A stretch of DNA of 64,000 nt, from assembly GCF_036884845.1 (NCBI RefSeq), contig NZ_CP145732.1, forward strand, positions 5,332,001 through 5,396,000, written 5' to 3'. The notes under the pieces are model-generated. The model was given only the letters and a program-made list of their open reading frames with translations. It searched no databases and was not told where the DNA came from. This stretch comes from Pseudomonas sp. MAG733B (lineage in GTDB: Bacteria > Pseudomonadota > Gammaproteobacteria > Pseudomonadales > Pseudomonadaceae). A program made the translations under genes and the position numbers. Positions 31,043 through 39,944 of the stretch are shown here, one piece after another (the first letter of the stretch is position 1; each line of letters begins with the position of its first letter).

Positions 31043-31849
31043 TTATTCGAGGATTTCTACCGGCATCCCCACTTCCAACCGGCCGTTGCTGTCATTGACC
31101 AGGTTCTGGCCGAACATCGCGCCGTCCTCAGTGGAGCGGTGCTTCTGCAAGCTGGCAAAAGGTTCGCGATCGTGGCTACGTTCACCGGTTTGCGGGTCGA
31201 TCGTCGTCAAAATACAGCGCGAACACGACTTGACCACGCGGAACTCGACATCGCCGATGCGTATGCGTTTCCAACCATCCTCGGCGTAAGCTTCGCTGCC
31301 ATCGATCACCAGGTTGGGTCGAAAGCGCAGCATTTCCATTGGCCGACCGACTTTCTGTGAAATATCCTCGAGTGAAGCCTGGCCGATCAGTAACAACGGG
31401 AAGCCATCGGCGAAGGCAACCTGATCATCATCCTTGCCGAAGCCCGACTGTGTGATCCGCGCGCGGTCCAGCGGCACTTGCACCAGACGCGTGGGTTTAC
31501 CGATGAACTCACTGACCCAGGCGCCCGCCGCATCGCCGGCATCCGGCACACGCAAGGTATCGCGCCAGATGGTCACGCCGCGGAGTTCGGCGTCGCTGCC
31601 GGGTAATGCAATATCGATTGGCGAATGACCTGGCGCGCTGAGTGTCAGACCGCCCTCGGCATTCCACAACGCCGACAACTGGCTCATCTGCGCCACCGCG
31701 CGCTGGGTCAGGAAACGCCCGCTGACCTCGTCCACCAGCATCCAGCGTCGATCACCGTCCAGCCCCAGCTTGTCGAGACCAACCTGTTGCAGGACCTCGC
31801 CCTTGCCGGATTTCAACGGATAACGATAAAGCGCGCTCAGACGCAGCAT
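31043..31849 (-). CDS. MOSC domain protein (YcbX-like)
   Basis: A 268-residue protein with an N-terminal MOSC beta-barrel (LSALYRYPLKSGKGE, GLDGDRRWMLVDE) and a C-terminal MOSC domain (DGFPLLLIGQASL, RFRPNLVI, KSCSRCILTTIDPQTGE). The conserved Cys in the last motif is the likely molybdenum cofactor ligand. Family members (YcbX, mARC) reduce N-hydroxylated compounds. It lacks the C-terminal ferredoxin domain of E. coli YcbX, so it probably needs a separate electron donor. Molybdenum cofactor genes are found about 6 kb away (37.4-39.9 kb) but not in the same transcript. Confidence 0.88.
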   Translation of the reverse strand: MLRLSALYRYPLKSGKGEVLQQVGLDKLGLDGDRRWMLVDEVSGRFLTQRAVAQMSQLSALWNAEGGLTLSAPGHSPIDIALPGSDAELRGVTIWRDTLRVPDAGDAAGAWVSEFIGKPTRLVQVPLDRARITQSGFGKDDDQVAFADGFPLLLIGQASLEDISQKVGRPMEMLRFRPNLVIDGSEAYAEDGWKRIRIGDVEFRVVKSCSRCILTTIDPQTGERSHDREPFASLQKHRSTEDGAMFGQNLVNDSNGRLEVGMPVEILE

Positions 31850-31919
31850 GACCAGCTCCCTGTGGGCAAAAACGTCACCCTATACGAGCTTGATCGGCGA
31901 ATCAAAGAGCAAAGACACT

Positions 31920-32018
31920 TGTAGGAGCGAGCCTGCTCGCGAAAAACGTCCGGATAACGCGTTAAGTCAGACAGCACGCGTTTCGTTGACGTCCATCGCG
32001 AGCAGGCTCGCTCCTACA
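31920..32018. repeat. REP-type inverted repeat with long loop
   Basis: Arms TGTAGGAGCGAGCCTGCTCG (from 31920) and their inverted copy (to 32018) match over 23 bases and flank about 53 bases. It lies between the MOSC gene start and the end of the cheV-like gene. Confidence 0.85.
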
Positions 32019-32026
32019 GGGATAGA

Positions 32027-32962
32027 TCAGGCTGGAACCGCATCAAGCATCAGGCGCTGGCGCACCACGTCGACGAGTTTGTCCGGCTGGAATTTGGAGA
32101 GGAAGTTGTCGCAGCCGACCTTCTTGACCATCGAGTCGTTGAAGCTGCCGGACAACGACGTGTGCAACACCACATACAAGCCACGCAGGCGTGGATCGTT
32201 GCGGATTTCGGTGGTCAGGCGATAGCCGTCCATCTCTGGCATTTCCGCGTCGGTGAAGACCATCAGCAGTTTGTCGGTCATGTTCACGCCCGTATCGGCC
32301 CAGGCCTTGAGCATGTTCAAGGCCTTCAAGCCATCGCTGGCGATGTGCATCTTCACGCCCAACTGACCCAGGGTATCGCGCAATTGCGCCAGGGCCACAT
32401 TGGAGTCATCCACCAGCAGCACTTCACGGCCACGGGCGCGTTCCAGTACCGGATCATCCAGTTTGTCGCGCGATACCTTGGCGTTATAAGGGACGATCTC
32501 GGCCAGGACTTTTTCCACGTCGATGATTTCCACCAACTGATCGTCGACCTTGCTGATGGCGGTCAGGTAGTGCTGGCGACCGGCGCTAGCCGGCGGCGGC
32601 AGAATCGCTTCCCAGTTCATGTTGACGATACGGTCGACGCCACCGACCAGGAAGGCCTGCACGGAACGGTTGTACTCGGTGACGATAATCGTACTGTTCG
32701 GGCCCGGCACCAGCGGACGCATACCGATGGCCTGGGACAGGTCGATCACCGGCAGGGTCTGGCCACGCAGGTTGACCACGCCGCACACAAACGGATGACG
32801 CTGCGGCATCAGGGTCAACTTCGGCAGTTGCAGCACTTCCTGCACTTTAAATACGTTGATCGCGAACAATTGCCGTCCAGCGAGACGGAACATGAGAATT
32901 TCCAGGCGATTCTCACCCACCAGTTGCGTACGTTGGTCTACCGTATCGAGAATGCCAGCCAT
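32027..32962 (-). CDS. CheV-type chemotaxis coupling protein (CheW plus receiver)
   Basis: A 311-residue protein with an N-terminal CheW domain (EILMFRLAGRQLFAINVFKV, GVVNLRGQTLPVIDL) and a C-terminal response-regulator domain (EVLLVDDSNVALAQL, VFTDAEMPEMDGY with the phospho-acceptor Asp, then HTSLSG and the conserved Lys in FLSKFQ). CheV proteins link chemoreceptors to the kinase CheA and tune the response through phosphorylation. The ATG at 32962 has AGGAG upstream; the open frame continues to 33070 without CheW-like sequence. Pseudomonads usually have several CheV paralogues, and this one is outside a che operon. Confidence 0.92.
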   Translation of the reverse strand: MAGILDTVDQRTQLVGENRLEILMFRLAGRQLFAINVFKVQEVLQLPKLTLMPQRHPFVCGVVNLRGQTLPVIDLSQAIGMRPLVPGPNSTIIVTEYNRSVQAFLVGGVDRIVNMNWEAILPPPASAGRQHYLTAISKVDDQLVEIIDVEKVLAEIVPYNAKVSRDKLDDPVLERARGREVLLVDDSNVALAQLRDTLGQLGVKMHIASDGLKALNMLKAWADTGVNMTDKLLMVFTDAEMPEMDGYRLTTEIRNDPRLRGLYVVLHTSLSGSFNDSMVKKVGCDNFLSKFQPDKLVDVVRQRLMLDAVPA

Positions 32963-33431
32963 CAATGACTCCTGGGCTTGTACTGATGAATTCACTAGAT
33001 AGAGGGTTATCGGCTGGTTTTGCCAGACCTTGACCCCCTCTAAAATGCCACGCTCAAAGATTGATGTCACATTAACATCATGCTTTACTGGCGTTGTGAT
33101 TTCATCTGCTACAGTCTCTGCGTCGCGACCATAGTTTGCGCAATAGGTTCCGCTGCGTAAGGGATTCCCCTAGTAACAATCAGGCACAACCTGATATTCG
33201 CAATATCCAATAGCCATTAATGTGACGCCATTCTCATTGCATGAATGGAGTCAGGCTTTTGTGTGCGATCGCAGGTCAGTGGCCATCCACCCCCTCAACA
33301 AGTAGTTCCCCCACCTGCATCAAGGATGGCCGGAACGCGATCTCACGACGAAACGGTTACGTCGGGACGCCTGTCGTCCTCGTCGACACACACGACATCC
33401 CCTCATTAGTCATGACGTTGTGGAGATAAGC
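32963..33431. other. Intergenic region without a recognised gene
   Basis: About 470 bases between the cheV start (minus strand) and the gene at 33432 (plus strand). It should hold divergent promoters. I see no tRNA, sRNA signature or conserved small frame; the short frame at 33241-33429 has no ribosome binding site. Confidence 0.5.
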
Positions 33432-33902
33432 ATGCCAAACAATCGTACAGAGTGGGCAAAGCGGGTCCCGGAGTTTCTCGTCGAAGCCGAATTGCTCTTG
33501 GCGAAAACCGAGGAATGCCTCAGCCATTTGCAACTGATCAGCAATGACAAGGACGCCATCGACTGCATGCTCAGTACTCTCCTGAGACTGGCCAGCAAGG
33601 CGGATGCCCTTGCGCTGGCAGCCGTTTCGGAGTTCTCGCTGCACATTCATGGCCTGCTCAACCACGCGCAGAATCACATGGACCTGCACGACCAGGCCCT
33701 GGGTGCGCTGAAAGATTGCCTGACTTTGATCGCCTGGCAACTTGAACTGATCGACCAGAACACCGGCCAGCTGAGCCTGGATGAAAGTGAACAGACCATA
33801 CTGATCGAAGCCTTTGCCTTCCAGGTCGGCCAAACTCAGTATCAACTCCCGGTTAATTCCAAACCGTTCACACTCGTTCCCTATATGGAGCGGCAGGCTT
33901 AA
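33432..33902 (+). CDS. Unknown helical cytoplasmic protein
   Basis: A 156-residue protein with no signal peptide or membrane segment. It is almost entirely predicted helix (heptad-like runs such as FLVEAELLLAKTEECLSHL, CMLSTLLRLASKADALALA and LHIHGLLNHAQNHMDLHDQ). The pattern recalls a four-helix phosphotransfer (Hpt) module: in place of the usual HxLKGxA motif it has HIHGLLNHA. That likeness is weak and I do not assign a function. The ATG follows TGGAGA. It lies downstream of the divergent cheV-like gene, so a role in signalling is possible but not shown. Confidence 0.7.
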   Translation: MPNNRTEWAKRVPEFLVEAELLLAKTEECLSHLQLISNDKDAIDCMLSTLLRLASKADALALAAVSEFSLHIHGLLNHAQNHMDLHDQALGALKDCLTLIAWQLELIDQNTGQLSLDESEQTILIEAFAFQVGQTQYQLPVNSKPFTLVPYMERQA

Positions 33903-34307
33903 TCCACATTCTACGGGTCATGATGGCGCGACATATTGAGCACGCGCATGTCGCAATTGAACTCCGCATATCAATTAACGACAACCGCGAATAAACAACC
34001 TATTCCTTTCGGCATTTGATTGCTTGTCTTGACCAGGGTTTTTCCTGGTATTAAAAGACAAGAACCAAGGGAAACCGACATCTCTCCCACGACAAAAACC
34101 ACACTTTTTCCAATGTGGAAATCACGTCCAGAATGCCTTGCATCCTGACTCCCGGGACATATATCGCATGCGCGACCAACGGTATCTTAAGTGGTATTAT
34201 GCCGCCCATTAGTTGGCGTCAATTAATGGCAATTTGATTGCCACGGCCACAGTCGTTTAAATTCAAGACTGAATTTCTTATACAGAAATTGTGCAGCGTT
34301 GAAGTCG
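33903..34307. other. AT-rich intergenic region
   Basis: About 400 bases, richer in A and T than the genes around it. It holds the inverted repeat at 34023-34062 and a shorter one, GGCAATTTGATTGCC, near 34228-34242. No coding frame with a ribosome binding site was seen. Confidence 0.5.
34023..34062. repeat. Imperfect stem-loop in intergenic DNA
   Basis: Nested arms CTTGTCTT/AAGACAAG and ACCAGG/CCTGGT around a GTTTTT loop, with a few unpaired bases on the 3' side. It follows the gene ending at 33902 by 120 bases and could be a late terminator or a regulatory RNA structure. Confidence 0.5.
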
Positions 34308-35282
34308 ATGTACAACATTACAAAACAGAGACCCGTCAGCCAGCATGACCGGTCTGCCCGCAGCGAACCTCCATTGGCTCCATCCGCTATGTACGCCAGC
34401 CTCAAGTCAATCGCCACGTGGCCACCGTCCCGAGAAAATGCGCGACGGTTCACGCTTTTGTTATGTGCCTGCTCTACGCTCGGCTGCCTGCTGGTCTATA
34501 GCCTCTCCACTCCACTGCCACTGGCTCTGCTGGCGATCAATATCGCGGCCTTGAGCTGTGTCTGGGTGCAATATCGGCTGTCGCGCAAGTCAATCAAGTT
34601 TCAACCTCAGGAGCTGGCCGATCGCTTGCTCGAAGTCCAGGAAAACGAACGTCACCGCCTCAGCCGGGAACTGCATGACGACATCGGCCAATTGCTGACC
34701 GCTGCCAAACTTCAGAGTGACTGGCTCAAACGCCGAATGCCGGAAGAACTCCAGGGGCAATGCTCGGTACTGTGCGACACCCTGGAGGAAACCCTCGCCA
34801 AAGTCCGCGATGTGTCGGCCATCCTCAATCCACGGCAGTTAACCAGCCTTGGACTGGAAGCCAGTCTGCGTGCACATTTGCTCAAGACGCTGGCCAATAC
34901 CTCCGTGCATTGGAGCCTGGACTGCCATCAACGCCTGACCGGGATTCCAGAAGAAATGGCCGTGGCGGCGTTTCGCATTACCCAGGAGGCGGTCACCAAT
35001 ATTCTCAGGCATGCCGAAGCGAAGAATCTGCTGGTCTGCCTGCAACGTTTGCCCCAGGGTCTGACATTATCGATCAGTGACGATGGCCAGGGTTTCGCGC
35101 CAGCCACGGACCCGGGTCGAGAGGGACAACGGGGAATGGCCGGGATGTCGGAGCGGATCGCTCAACTGGGCGGCACATTGACGGTGACCAGTGAACCGGG
35201 CAAAGGTACTCAAATCGAAGCTCTCTTCCCCTGGGCACCTCGCGCGCTCGAACGGGCCAGTACGAATAAGGTTATGCATTGA
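34308..35282 (+). CDS. NarL/UhpB-type sensor histidine kinase
   Basis: A sensor kinase of about 324 residues. Two hydrophobic segments (RFTLLLCACSTLGCLLVYSL and LPLALLAINIAALSCVWV) form a short membrane anchor with almost no external loop. Then come the HisKA_3 dimerisation helix with the phospho-acceptor His in RHRLSRELHDDIGQLL and the ATPase domain (FRITQEAVTNILRHAEA, SISDDGQGF, GMAGMSERIAQLGG). The start is uncertain: TTG 34299, ATG 34308 and ATG 34389 are in frame and none has a strong ribosome binding site. The stop overlaps the regulator gene by four bases. With so little outside the membrane it probably senses a membrane or internal signal. Confidence 0.88.
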   Translation: MYNITKQRPVSQHDRSARSEPPLAPSAMYASLKSIATWPPSRENARRFTLLLCACSTLGCLLVYSLSTPLPLALLAINIAALSCVWVQYRLSRKSIKFQPQELADRLLEVQENERHRLSRELHDDIGQLLTAAKLQSDWLKRRMPEELQGQCSVLCDTLEETLAKVRDVSAILNPRQLTSLGLEASLRAHLLKTLANTSVHWSLDCHQRLTGIPEEMAVAAFRITQEAVTNILRHAEAKNLLVCLQRLPQGLTLSISDDGQGFAPATDPGREGQRGMAGMSERIAQLGGTLTVTSEPGKGTQIEALFPWAPRALERASTNKVMH

Positions 35283-35935
35283 CTTGTAACTTACTTCTGG
35301 TGGATGACCACTCGCTGATCAGGGCTGGCGTGCGCGCCCTGGTGCTGGATATTCCTGGCTACGCGGTCATCGGCGAGGCCAATGACGGCTCGCAGTTGCT
35401 CGCCATGGTCGAGCGCCTGTCCCCAGACATTGTGCTTCTGGATATTTCCATGAAGCAGACCGGTGGCCTTGAAGCTTTACAGCAACTCAAACGGGTCCGC
35501 CCGCAGAGCAAGGTCCTCATCCTGTCGATGCATACCGACCCGGCACTCATCATGCAGGCGCTCGAATCCGGGGCTCATGGTTATTTGCTCAAGGACACCA
35601 CGGCCACTGAACTGGAACATGCGCTGGAAGCCTTGCGTAATAACGAACGCTACCTGAGCCCGGCCATTGCCCATACGGTCATTACCCAGGCATTGACCCG
35701 GACCCAGAAAAGCCCCGACCCTGCAGACTCGCACAACCTGACGGCCCGCCAGCTGGAAATCCTGCGCTTGATCGTTCGCGGAAAATCCACCCGGGAAATC
35801 GCCAACGGCCTGGGCTTGAGCGTCAAGACCGTCGAAACCCATCGCTCGCAGATCATGAAGCGCCTGCAAATCTACGATGTCGCGGGCCTGGTATTGTTCG
35901 CCGTGCGCGAGCAGATCATCAGTCTGGACGACTGA
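35279..35935 (+). CDS. NarL/LuxR-family response regulator
   Basis: A 218-residue regulator with an N-terminal receiver (LLLVDDHSLIRAGVRAL, phospho-acceptor Asp55 in DIVLLDIS, Lys in YLLKDTT) and a C-terminal LuxR-type helix-turn-helix (LTARQLEILRLIVRGKSTRE, LGLSVKTVETHRSQIMKRL). It starts at TTG, inside the kinase stop (TTGA overlap), with AAGG upstream; no later start keeps the first strand of the receiver. It is the cognate partner of the kinase before it. The target genes are not known. Its 3' end overlaps the convergent lipid kinase gene by 17 bases. Confidence 0.92.
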   Translation: MTCNLLLVDDHSLIRAGVRALVLDIPGYAVIGEANDGSQLLAMVERLSPDIVLLDISMKQTGGLEALQQLKRVRPQSKVLILSMHTDPALIMQALESGAHGYLLKDTTATELEHALEALRNNERYLSPAIAHTVITQALTRTQKSPDPADSHNLTARQLEILRLIVRGKSTREIANGLGLSVKTVETHRSQIMKRLQIYDVAGLVLFAVREQIISLDD

Positions 35936-36836
35936 CAGTTCCTGTCGCACTCAACAGCGGCGAGCCTTCGGGCAAATGCACCAGCAGTGCCGCCGGCCGC
36001 GCCGAGAACCGCAGGTTGTCACCCTCGAGCGGTTCACCATCGAGGTTGATATAGAGGCCCTCGGAAGCCTTGATCTCGACCCACGGCAGACGAGCCCGCA
36101 CGAACATGTTGTCGATACCGAAGCCATCGGCCAACAGGTTTTTCAGGGTGCCAACCACTTCCTGCGGCGCGGGCAAAATGCTGATATCGAGCAAACCGTC
36201 GTCCGCCAGTGCCTGCGGGCATAACACATGTCCACCACCCGCCTGCCGGCCATTACCGATGCCCAGGGCCAGCAGATCTCCACTCCAGTGAAAATCCGGC
36301 CCCTGCAACTCGCCATACGCCGCATGCAGTTCGCTGAAGCGTGACAAACCGGTGAACAGATACGCTGCACCGCCAAGCACCTTTTTCAACTCCTCGGAGG
36401 TATTGGCCGTGACCTGACTGCCAAAACCGCCAGTGGCCATGTTCAGGAAAACCTGCCCGCCGACCTCCCCCAAATCAATCGGACTTGGCACCACCTCCAG
36501 AAGATCCAGTGCTAGAGCAGGCTCCAGTGGAACGCCAGCCGCGCGTGCGAAATCGTTGGCGGTTCCCAAGGGCATCAGCACCAGGCTGGCTCGCGTGGAA
36601 TGCGCCGCCATAGCCTCGGCAATATCTCGCAATGTACCGTCACCACCACCGGCGACGATCTGTCTGTAACCTGCCGCCAACGCTTCTTCTACCAGCCGCT
36701 GTGCGTCGCCGGCCTCCCAGGTCAGCCGGACAGCCAGCTCCCATCCCTGTGCGCGCTTGTTTTCGACGGCGGCACGGACCTCTTCGTTGAGCGCCTGCTT
36801 GCCATGCAGAATCAACAGCGCCTTGCACTCGCTCAT
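35919..36836 (-). CDS. YegS-like lipid kinase
   Basis: A 305-residue member of the diacylglycerol kinase catalytic family, closest to YegS, which phosphorylates phosphatidylglycerol in vitro. The nucleotide-binding motif VAGGGDGTLRDIAEAM and the following LMPLGTANDFARAAG are clear, with FLNMATGGFGSQV, LALGIGNGRQAGGG and the C-terminal YINLDGEPLEG. Full family length, cytoplasmic. The physiological substrate is uncertain. It converges on the response regulator gene. Confidence 0.92.
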   Translation of the reverse strand: MSECKALLILHGKQALNEEVRAAVENKRAQGWELAVRLTWEAGDAQRLVEEALAAGYRQIVAGGGDGTLRDIAEAMAAHSTRASLVLMPLGTANDFARAAGVPLEPALALDLLEVVPSPIDLGEVGGQVFLNMATGGFGSQVTANTSEELKKVLGGAAYLFTGLSRFSELHAAYGELQGPDFHWSGDLLALGIGNGRQAGGGHVLCPQALADDGLLDISILPAPQEVVGTLKNLLADGFGIDNMFVRARLPWVEIKASEGLYINLDGEPLEGDNLRFSARPAALLVHLPEGSPLLSATGTVSRPD

Positions 36837-37173
36837 GGTTTATCACTCCCGGTATTGAATGGCGTACGGGAGATGTTGACCTCGTCGCACCCGCAAAAAG
36901 TCGCAAGAAGTTGAATTATTTCCGGCTGGGCAGCCTTGACTACTACATGGAGCGATTTTTCTTACAAAACGTGAGGAATCGGCTCAATTGACCAATAAGG
37001 GGGATTGGTACACTTTGGCACTTGGGTTTTTCAGTGATAAGCAAACACAAGGATGTGCCATGCAAAGCCATGATCTCAGGTTACCGGTGACTCCGGTCGT
37101 GCCGCTCGCAGAGAAGCGGACCAATCATCAAGCCGAATTCAGATACAGCGCAAAAACCAAAGGAGAAGTCGAT
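36837..37173. other. Intergenic region before a small membrane protein
   Basis: About 340 bases between the lipid kinase start and the small gene at 37174. The small frame is open back to 36988, with an alternative ATG at 37060 preceded by AAGG. Otherwise no feature was seen. Confidence 0.4.
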
Positions 37174-37371
37174 ATGGAACCTCGCGTCATTGAGCTGGAA
37201 ACACACCTCAAATACATCCGCAGGGACATGGAAGAAGTAAGAACCGACGTCAAATCCATCAAACACAGGCTCGCCTATTCCGCTGGCGGAACGGCCGTCG
37301 TGCTTGGGCTTCTAGGCTGGATTGCCAATAGCCGTTTCGACCAGCTCGTAACGCTGCTCCTGGCTCATTGA
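37174..37371 (+). CDS. Small coiled-coil membrane protein (XhlA-like)
   Basis: A 65-residue protein: a charged helix (RVIELETHLKYIRRDMEEVR then TDVKSIKHRL) followed by one membrane segment (AGGTAVVLGLLGWIA). This layout resembles the phage-type haemolysin XhlA family, but there are no phage genes around, so the name describes form only. The ATG at 37174 has a strong AAAGGAGA site; a longer product from 37060 (103 residues) is possible. Function unknown. Confidence 0.65.
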   Translation: MEPRVIELETHLKYIRRDMEEVRTDVKSIKHRLAYSAGGTAVVLGLLGWIANSRFDQLVTLLLAH

Positions 37372-37378
37372 TCCGTCA

Positions 37379-37416
37379 TCACGCCAAACCCGGTTGGATC
37401 AACCGGGCCTGCGTGA
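37379..37416. terminator. Stem-loop between convergent genes
   Basis: The inner stem CCCGGTTG, loop GAT, CAACCGGG is perfect, and the outer arms TCACGC/GCGTGA extend it. It lacks a T-run, but its place between two convergent genes suggests bidirectional termination. Confidence 0.6.
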
Positions 37417-37433
37417 CAAGCCAGCTAAAAAGG

Positions 37434-38660
37434 TCAGTCCAGCACTTCACTCAGCGGAATGAAGTAAACGCCGTCACCTGCAACCAGTGTGCGATTTTCC
37501 AGCACTTCAACCAGCCCATCGGCCCACGCGGCACTGCGCAACACACCGGAACTCTGGTTTTTGTAGATGATGGCCTGGCCATTCTCCAGTCGACCGCGCA
37601 AGTATTCACGTCGATTGCCGGCGATGGTCCAGTCAAATCCTGCCGGCACCTGCACCTTCAGCAGCTCCACCTGTTTGACGCCCTGACGCCGCAAAATATA
37701 AGGCCTGGCCAATAGGGCGAAGGTCACTAGAGTCGATGCCGGATTACCGGGTAAGCCAATCACCGGTACCCCACGAAAATGTCCAAATGTCAGCGGTTTG
37801 CCGGGTTTGATGGCGAGCTTCCACAAACTCAGCTCCCCTTCCTCCCGCAAGGCAATACCGAGAAAGTCAGCCTCGCCCACCGATACACCACCGGTAGAGA
37901 GAATCAGATCGACATTCTGCAAGTCACCCAGTCGTGCTCGCGTGGTTTCCAGATTATCCGGAAGAATCCCGGCGTCGATCACTTCACAACCCAACCGCTG
38001 CAACCAACTGCAGAGCAAAACGCGGTTGCTGTTATAGATCTGTCCTGGCCCAAGCGGCTGACCTGGCTCAATCAACTCATCCCCGGTGGACAGAACCGCA
38101 ACGCGCACCTTGCGAACCACGTCCAGTTCGGCACACCCCAGCGAGGCAGCCAGACCTTGTTCAATCGGCCCCAAACGGGTACCCGCCGGCAAGATCAGTT
38201 CACCGACCGTGGTTTCCTGGCCTTGTGGACGAATGTTCTGCCCAATGCTCAAGTGCTCGGTGAAACGTACGCGTTCATCCGCCAGCACTTCGGCGTTTTC
38301 CTGCATCTCGACGCAATCGGCCCCGGCGGGAACAGGCGCACCCGTGAAGATTCGAGCACACGTACCCGGCTTCAAGGGTTCAGGTGCCTGCCCGGCAAAG
38401 ATCTTCTGGCTGACGACCAACGGCTCTGCGGTCCAGTCAGCCATGCGCAAGGCATAACCGTCCATGGCGCTATTCGGCCAGGGTGGCAAATCGAGGGTCG
38501 ACACCAGATCATCGGCCAGGACACGCCCCTGGACCTGCGCCAGCGGCAGACGCTCACGTTCGACAATCCTTGAGTTGTCGGCCATTTCCAGCAAACGCGC
38601 CAGCGCCACCTCGACCGGCATCAGGCTGCCGGACTTGCCTGGCTTACCCGCGGGATTCAC
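37434..38660 (-). CDS. moeA: Molybdopterin molybdenumtransferase MoeA
   Basis: A 408-residue MoeA, which inserts molybdate into adenylylated molybdopterin to give the active cofactor. Visible family sequence: LPPWPNSAMDGYALR, AGQAPEPLKPGTCARIFTGA, PAGADCVEMQE, the central VLSTGDELIEPGQPLGPGQI and the LPGNPAS turn near the C-terminus. The start overlaps the end of moaB by 17 bases; an inner ATG at 38621 (MPVEVALARLLEM) is the alternative. It is the second gene of a moaB-moeA pair. Confidence 0.95.
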   Translation of the reverse strand: MNPAGKPGKSGSLMPVEVALARLLEMADNSRIVERERLPLAQVQGRVLADDLVSTLDLPPWPNSAMDGYALRMADWTAEPLVVSQKIFAGQAPEPLKPGTCARIFTGAPVPAGADCVEMQENAEVLADERVRFTEHLSIGQNIRPQGQETTVGELILPAGTRLGPIEQGLAASLGCAELDVVRKVRVAVLSTGDELIEPGQPLGPGQIYNSNRVLLCSWLQRLGCEVIDAGILPDNLETTRARLGDLQNVDLILSTGGVSVGEADFLGIALREEGELSLWKLAIKPGKPLTFGHFRGVPVIGLPGNPASTLVTFALLARPYILRRQGVKQVELLKVQVPAGFDWTIAGNRREYLRGRLENGQAIIYKNQSSGVLRSAAWADGLVEVLENRTLVAGDGVYFIPLSEVLD

Positions 38661-39183
38661 AGGGAGCCGCCTGTTTCAGATGAGTCACGAAATTGCAGGG
38701 GCGATGCCGCGAATCCAGTTGCTCGCCAAGAATGCCGTCCCACCCGGTGCGTACGGCATTGGTCGAGCCCGGCAAGCAGCAAACCAGCGTGCCGTTGGCC
38801 AAACCTGCCAAGGCGCGCGATTGCACGGTCGAGGTGCCAATGTCCGCTACCGAGATTTGCCGGAACAGTTCACCAAAGCCATCGACTTGCTTGTCGAGCA
38901 AGCAGCTCACGGCTTCCGGCGTGCTGTCGCGCCCGGTGAAACCGGTGCCGCCAGTGATCAGCACCACCTGCACGACATCGTCGGCAATCCAGTTGGCGAC
39001 TTGCGCGCGAATTTTGTAGAGGTCATCTTTAAGCAACACCCGGCAAGCCAGGTTATGGCCGGCAGCCGTCAAGCGGTCGACGAAGACCTGGCCTGAGGTA
39101 TCGGTTTCCAGGGTGCGGGTGTCACTTACCGTCAGCACTGCAATGTTGAGCGGCGCGAAAGGTACATCAGCCTTGGCTTTCAT
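38644..39183 (-). CDS. moaB: Molybdopterin adenylyltransferase-type protein MoaB
   Basis: A 179-residue MoaB/Mog-fold protein of molybdenum cofactor synthesis. The motifs NIAVLTVSDTRTLETDTSGQ, VVLITGGTGFTGRDSTPEAV and VCCLPGSTNAVRTGWDGIL are diagnostic. In bacteria MoaB may bind or adenylylate molybdopterin, a step shared with MogA; its exact role differs between species. It is divergent from mobA, so the three genes form a small cofactor cluster. Confidence 0.94.
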   Translation of the reverse strand: MKAKADVPFAPLNIAVLTVSDTRTLETDTSGQVFVDRLTAAGHNLACRVLLKDDLYKIRAQVANWIADDVVQVVLITGGTGFTGRDSTPEAVSCLLDKQVDGFGELFRQISVADIGTSTVQSRALAGLANGTLVCCLPGSTNAVRTGWDGILGEQLDSRHRPCNFVTHLKQAAPCESRG

Positions 39184-39264
39184 AGGCTCGTCCAGTTGTA
39201 GGAGAAACAGCCCGGTGTTATATCACAGCGCCCCCATTTTTCGCCGCCCCCACGGAGACGAGCC

Positions 39265-39867
39265 ATGAATCCGAGTTCACAATTACCACCCTGCTCCATT
39301 CTCCTCCTGGCGGGCGGACGCGGCCAACGCATGGGCGGTCAGGACAAAGGGTTGGTGGAATGGCACGGCGAGCCGCTGATTGCACATCTGCATCGCAAGG
39401 CTCGCCCGCTGAGCGATGACCTGATTATCTCCTGCAACCGCAACCTGGAAAAATACGCGCCCTACGCCGACCAGTTGGTTCATGACGACGAAGGCGACTT
39501 TCCGGGGCCATTGGCAGGCATTCGTGCGGGCCTGAAAGCGGCTCGCCATACCCACTTGCTGGTCTTGCCCTGCGACGTGCCGCGCATCGATGAAGCACTG
39601 CTCACCAGCATGCGCGAAACCGCCAGCCAGCATCCCGACAAACCGTTGATGTTGCGCCATGATGAGCATTGGGAACCCTTGTTGTGCGTGATTCCCGTGG
39701 CACTTCGCGACGACTTCGAAAGCGCATGGAGCGACGGTGAACGCAGCCCGGGCCGACTCATGCGCAAGCTGGGTGCAACTGCGCTACAGTGCCCTGACAA
39801 CGATCCGCGTCTGGCCAACCTGAACACGCCGGAACTGTTAAGCGAACACAACACTGTGTCAGACTGA
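39265..39867 (+). CDS. mobA: Molybdenum cofactor guanylyltransferase MobA
   Basis: A 200-residue nucleotidyltransferase that joins GMP to molybdopterin to form the bis-guanine dinucleotide cofactor. The GTP-binding signature [20 protein letters not shown] is at the N-terminus, then [15 protein letters not shown] (metal-binding Asp) and [14 protein letters not shown]. Full family length. It is transcribed away from moaB-moeA; no molybdoenzyme gene that would use this form of the cofactor is adjacent. Confidence 0.94.
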   Translation: MNPSSQLPPCSILLLAGGRGQRMGGQDKGLVEWHGEPLIAHLHRKARPLSDDLIISCNRNLEKYAPYADQLVHDDEGDFPGPLAGIRAGLKAARHTHLLVLPCDVPRIDEALLTSMRETASQHPDKPLMLRHDEHWEPLLCVIPVALRDDFESAWSDGERSPGRLMRKLGATALQCPDNDPRLANLNTPELLSEHNTVSD

Positions 39868-39944
39868 ACGCACCCGAGGAACTTGCACGTGCTGCACACG
39901 TCTGAAGTTCAGTAACCAAAGAATTCATTTTCGGAGACACACCC

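Noticed and set aside
33241..33429. A 62-codon plus-strand frame before the gene at 33432
   Set aside because: It has no ribosome binding site and no recognisable sequence; chance frame in intergenic DNA.
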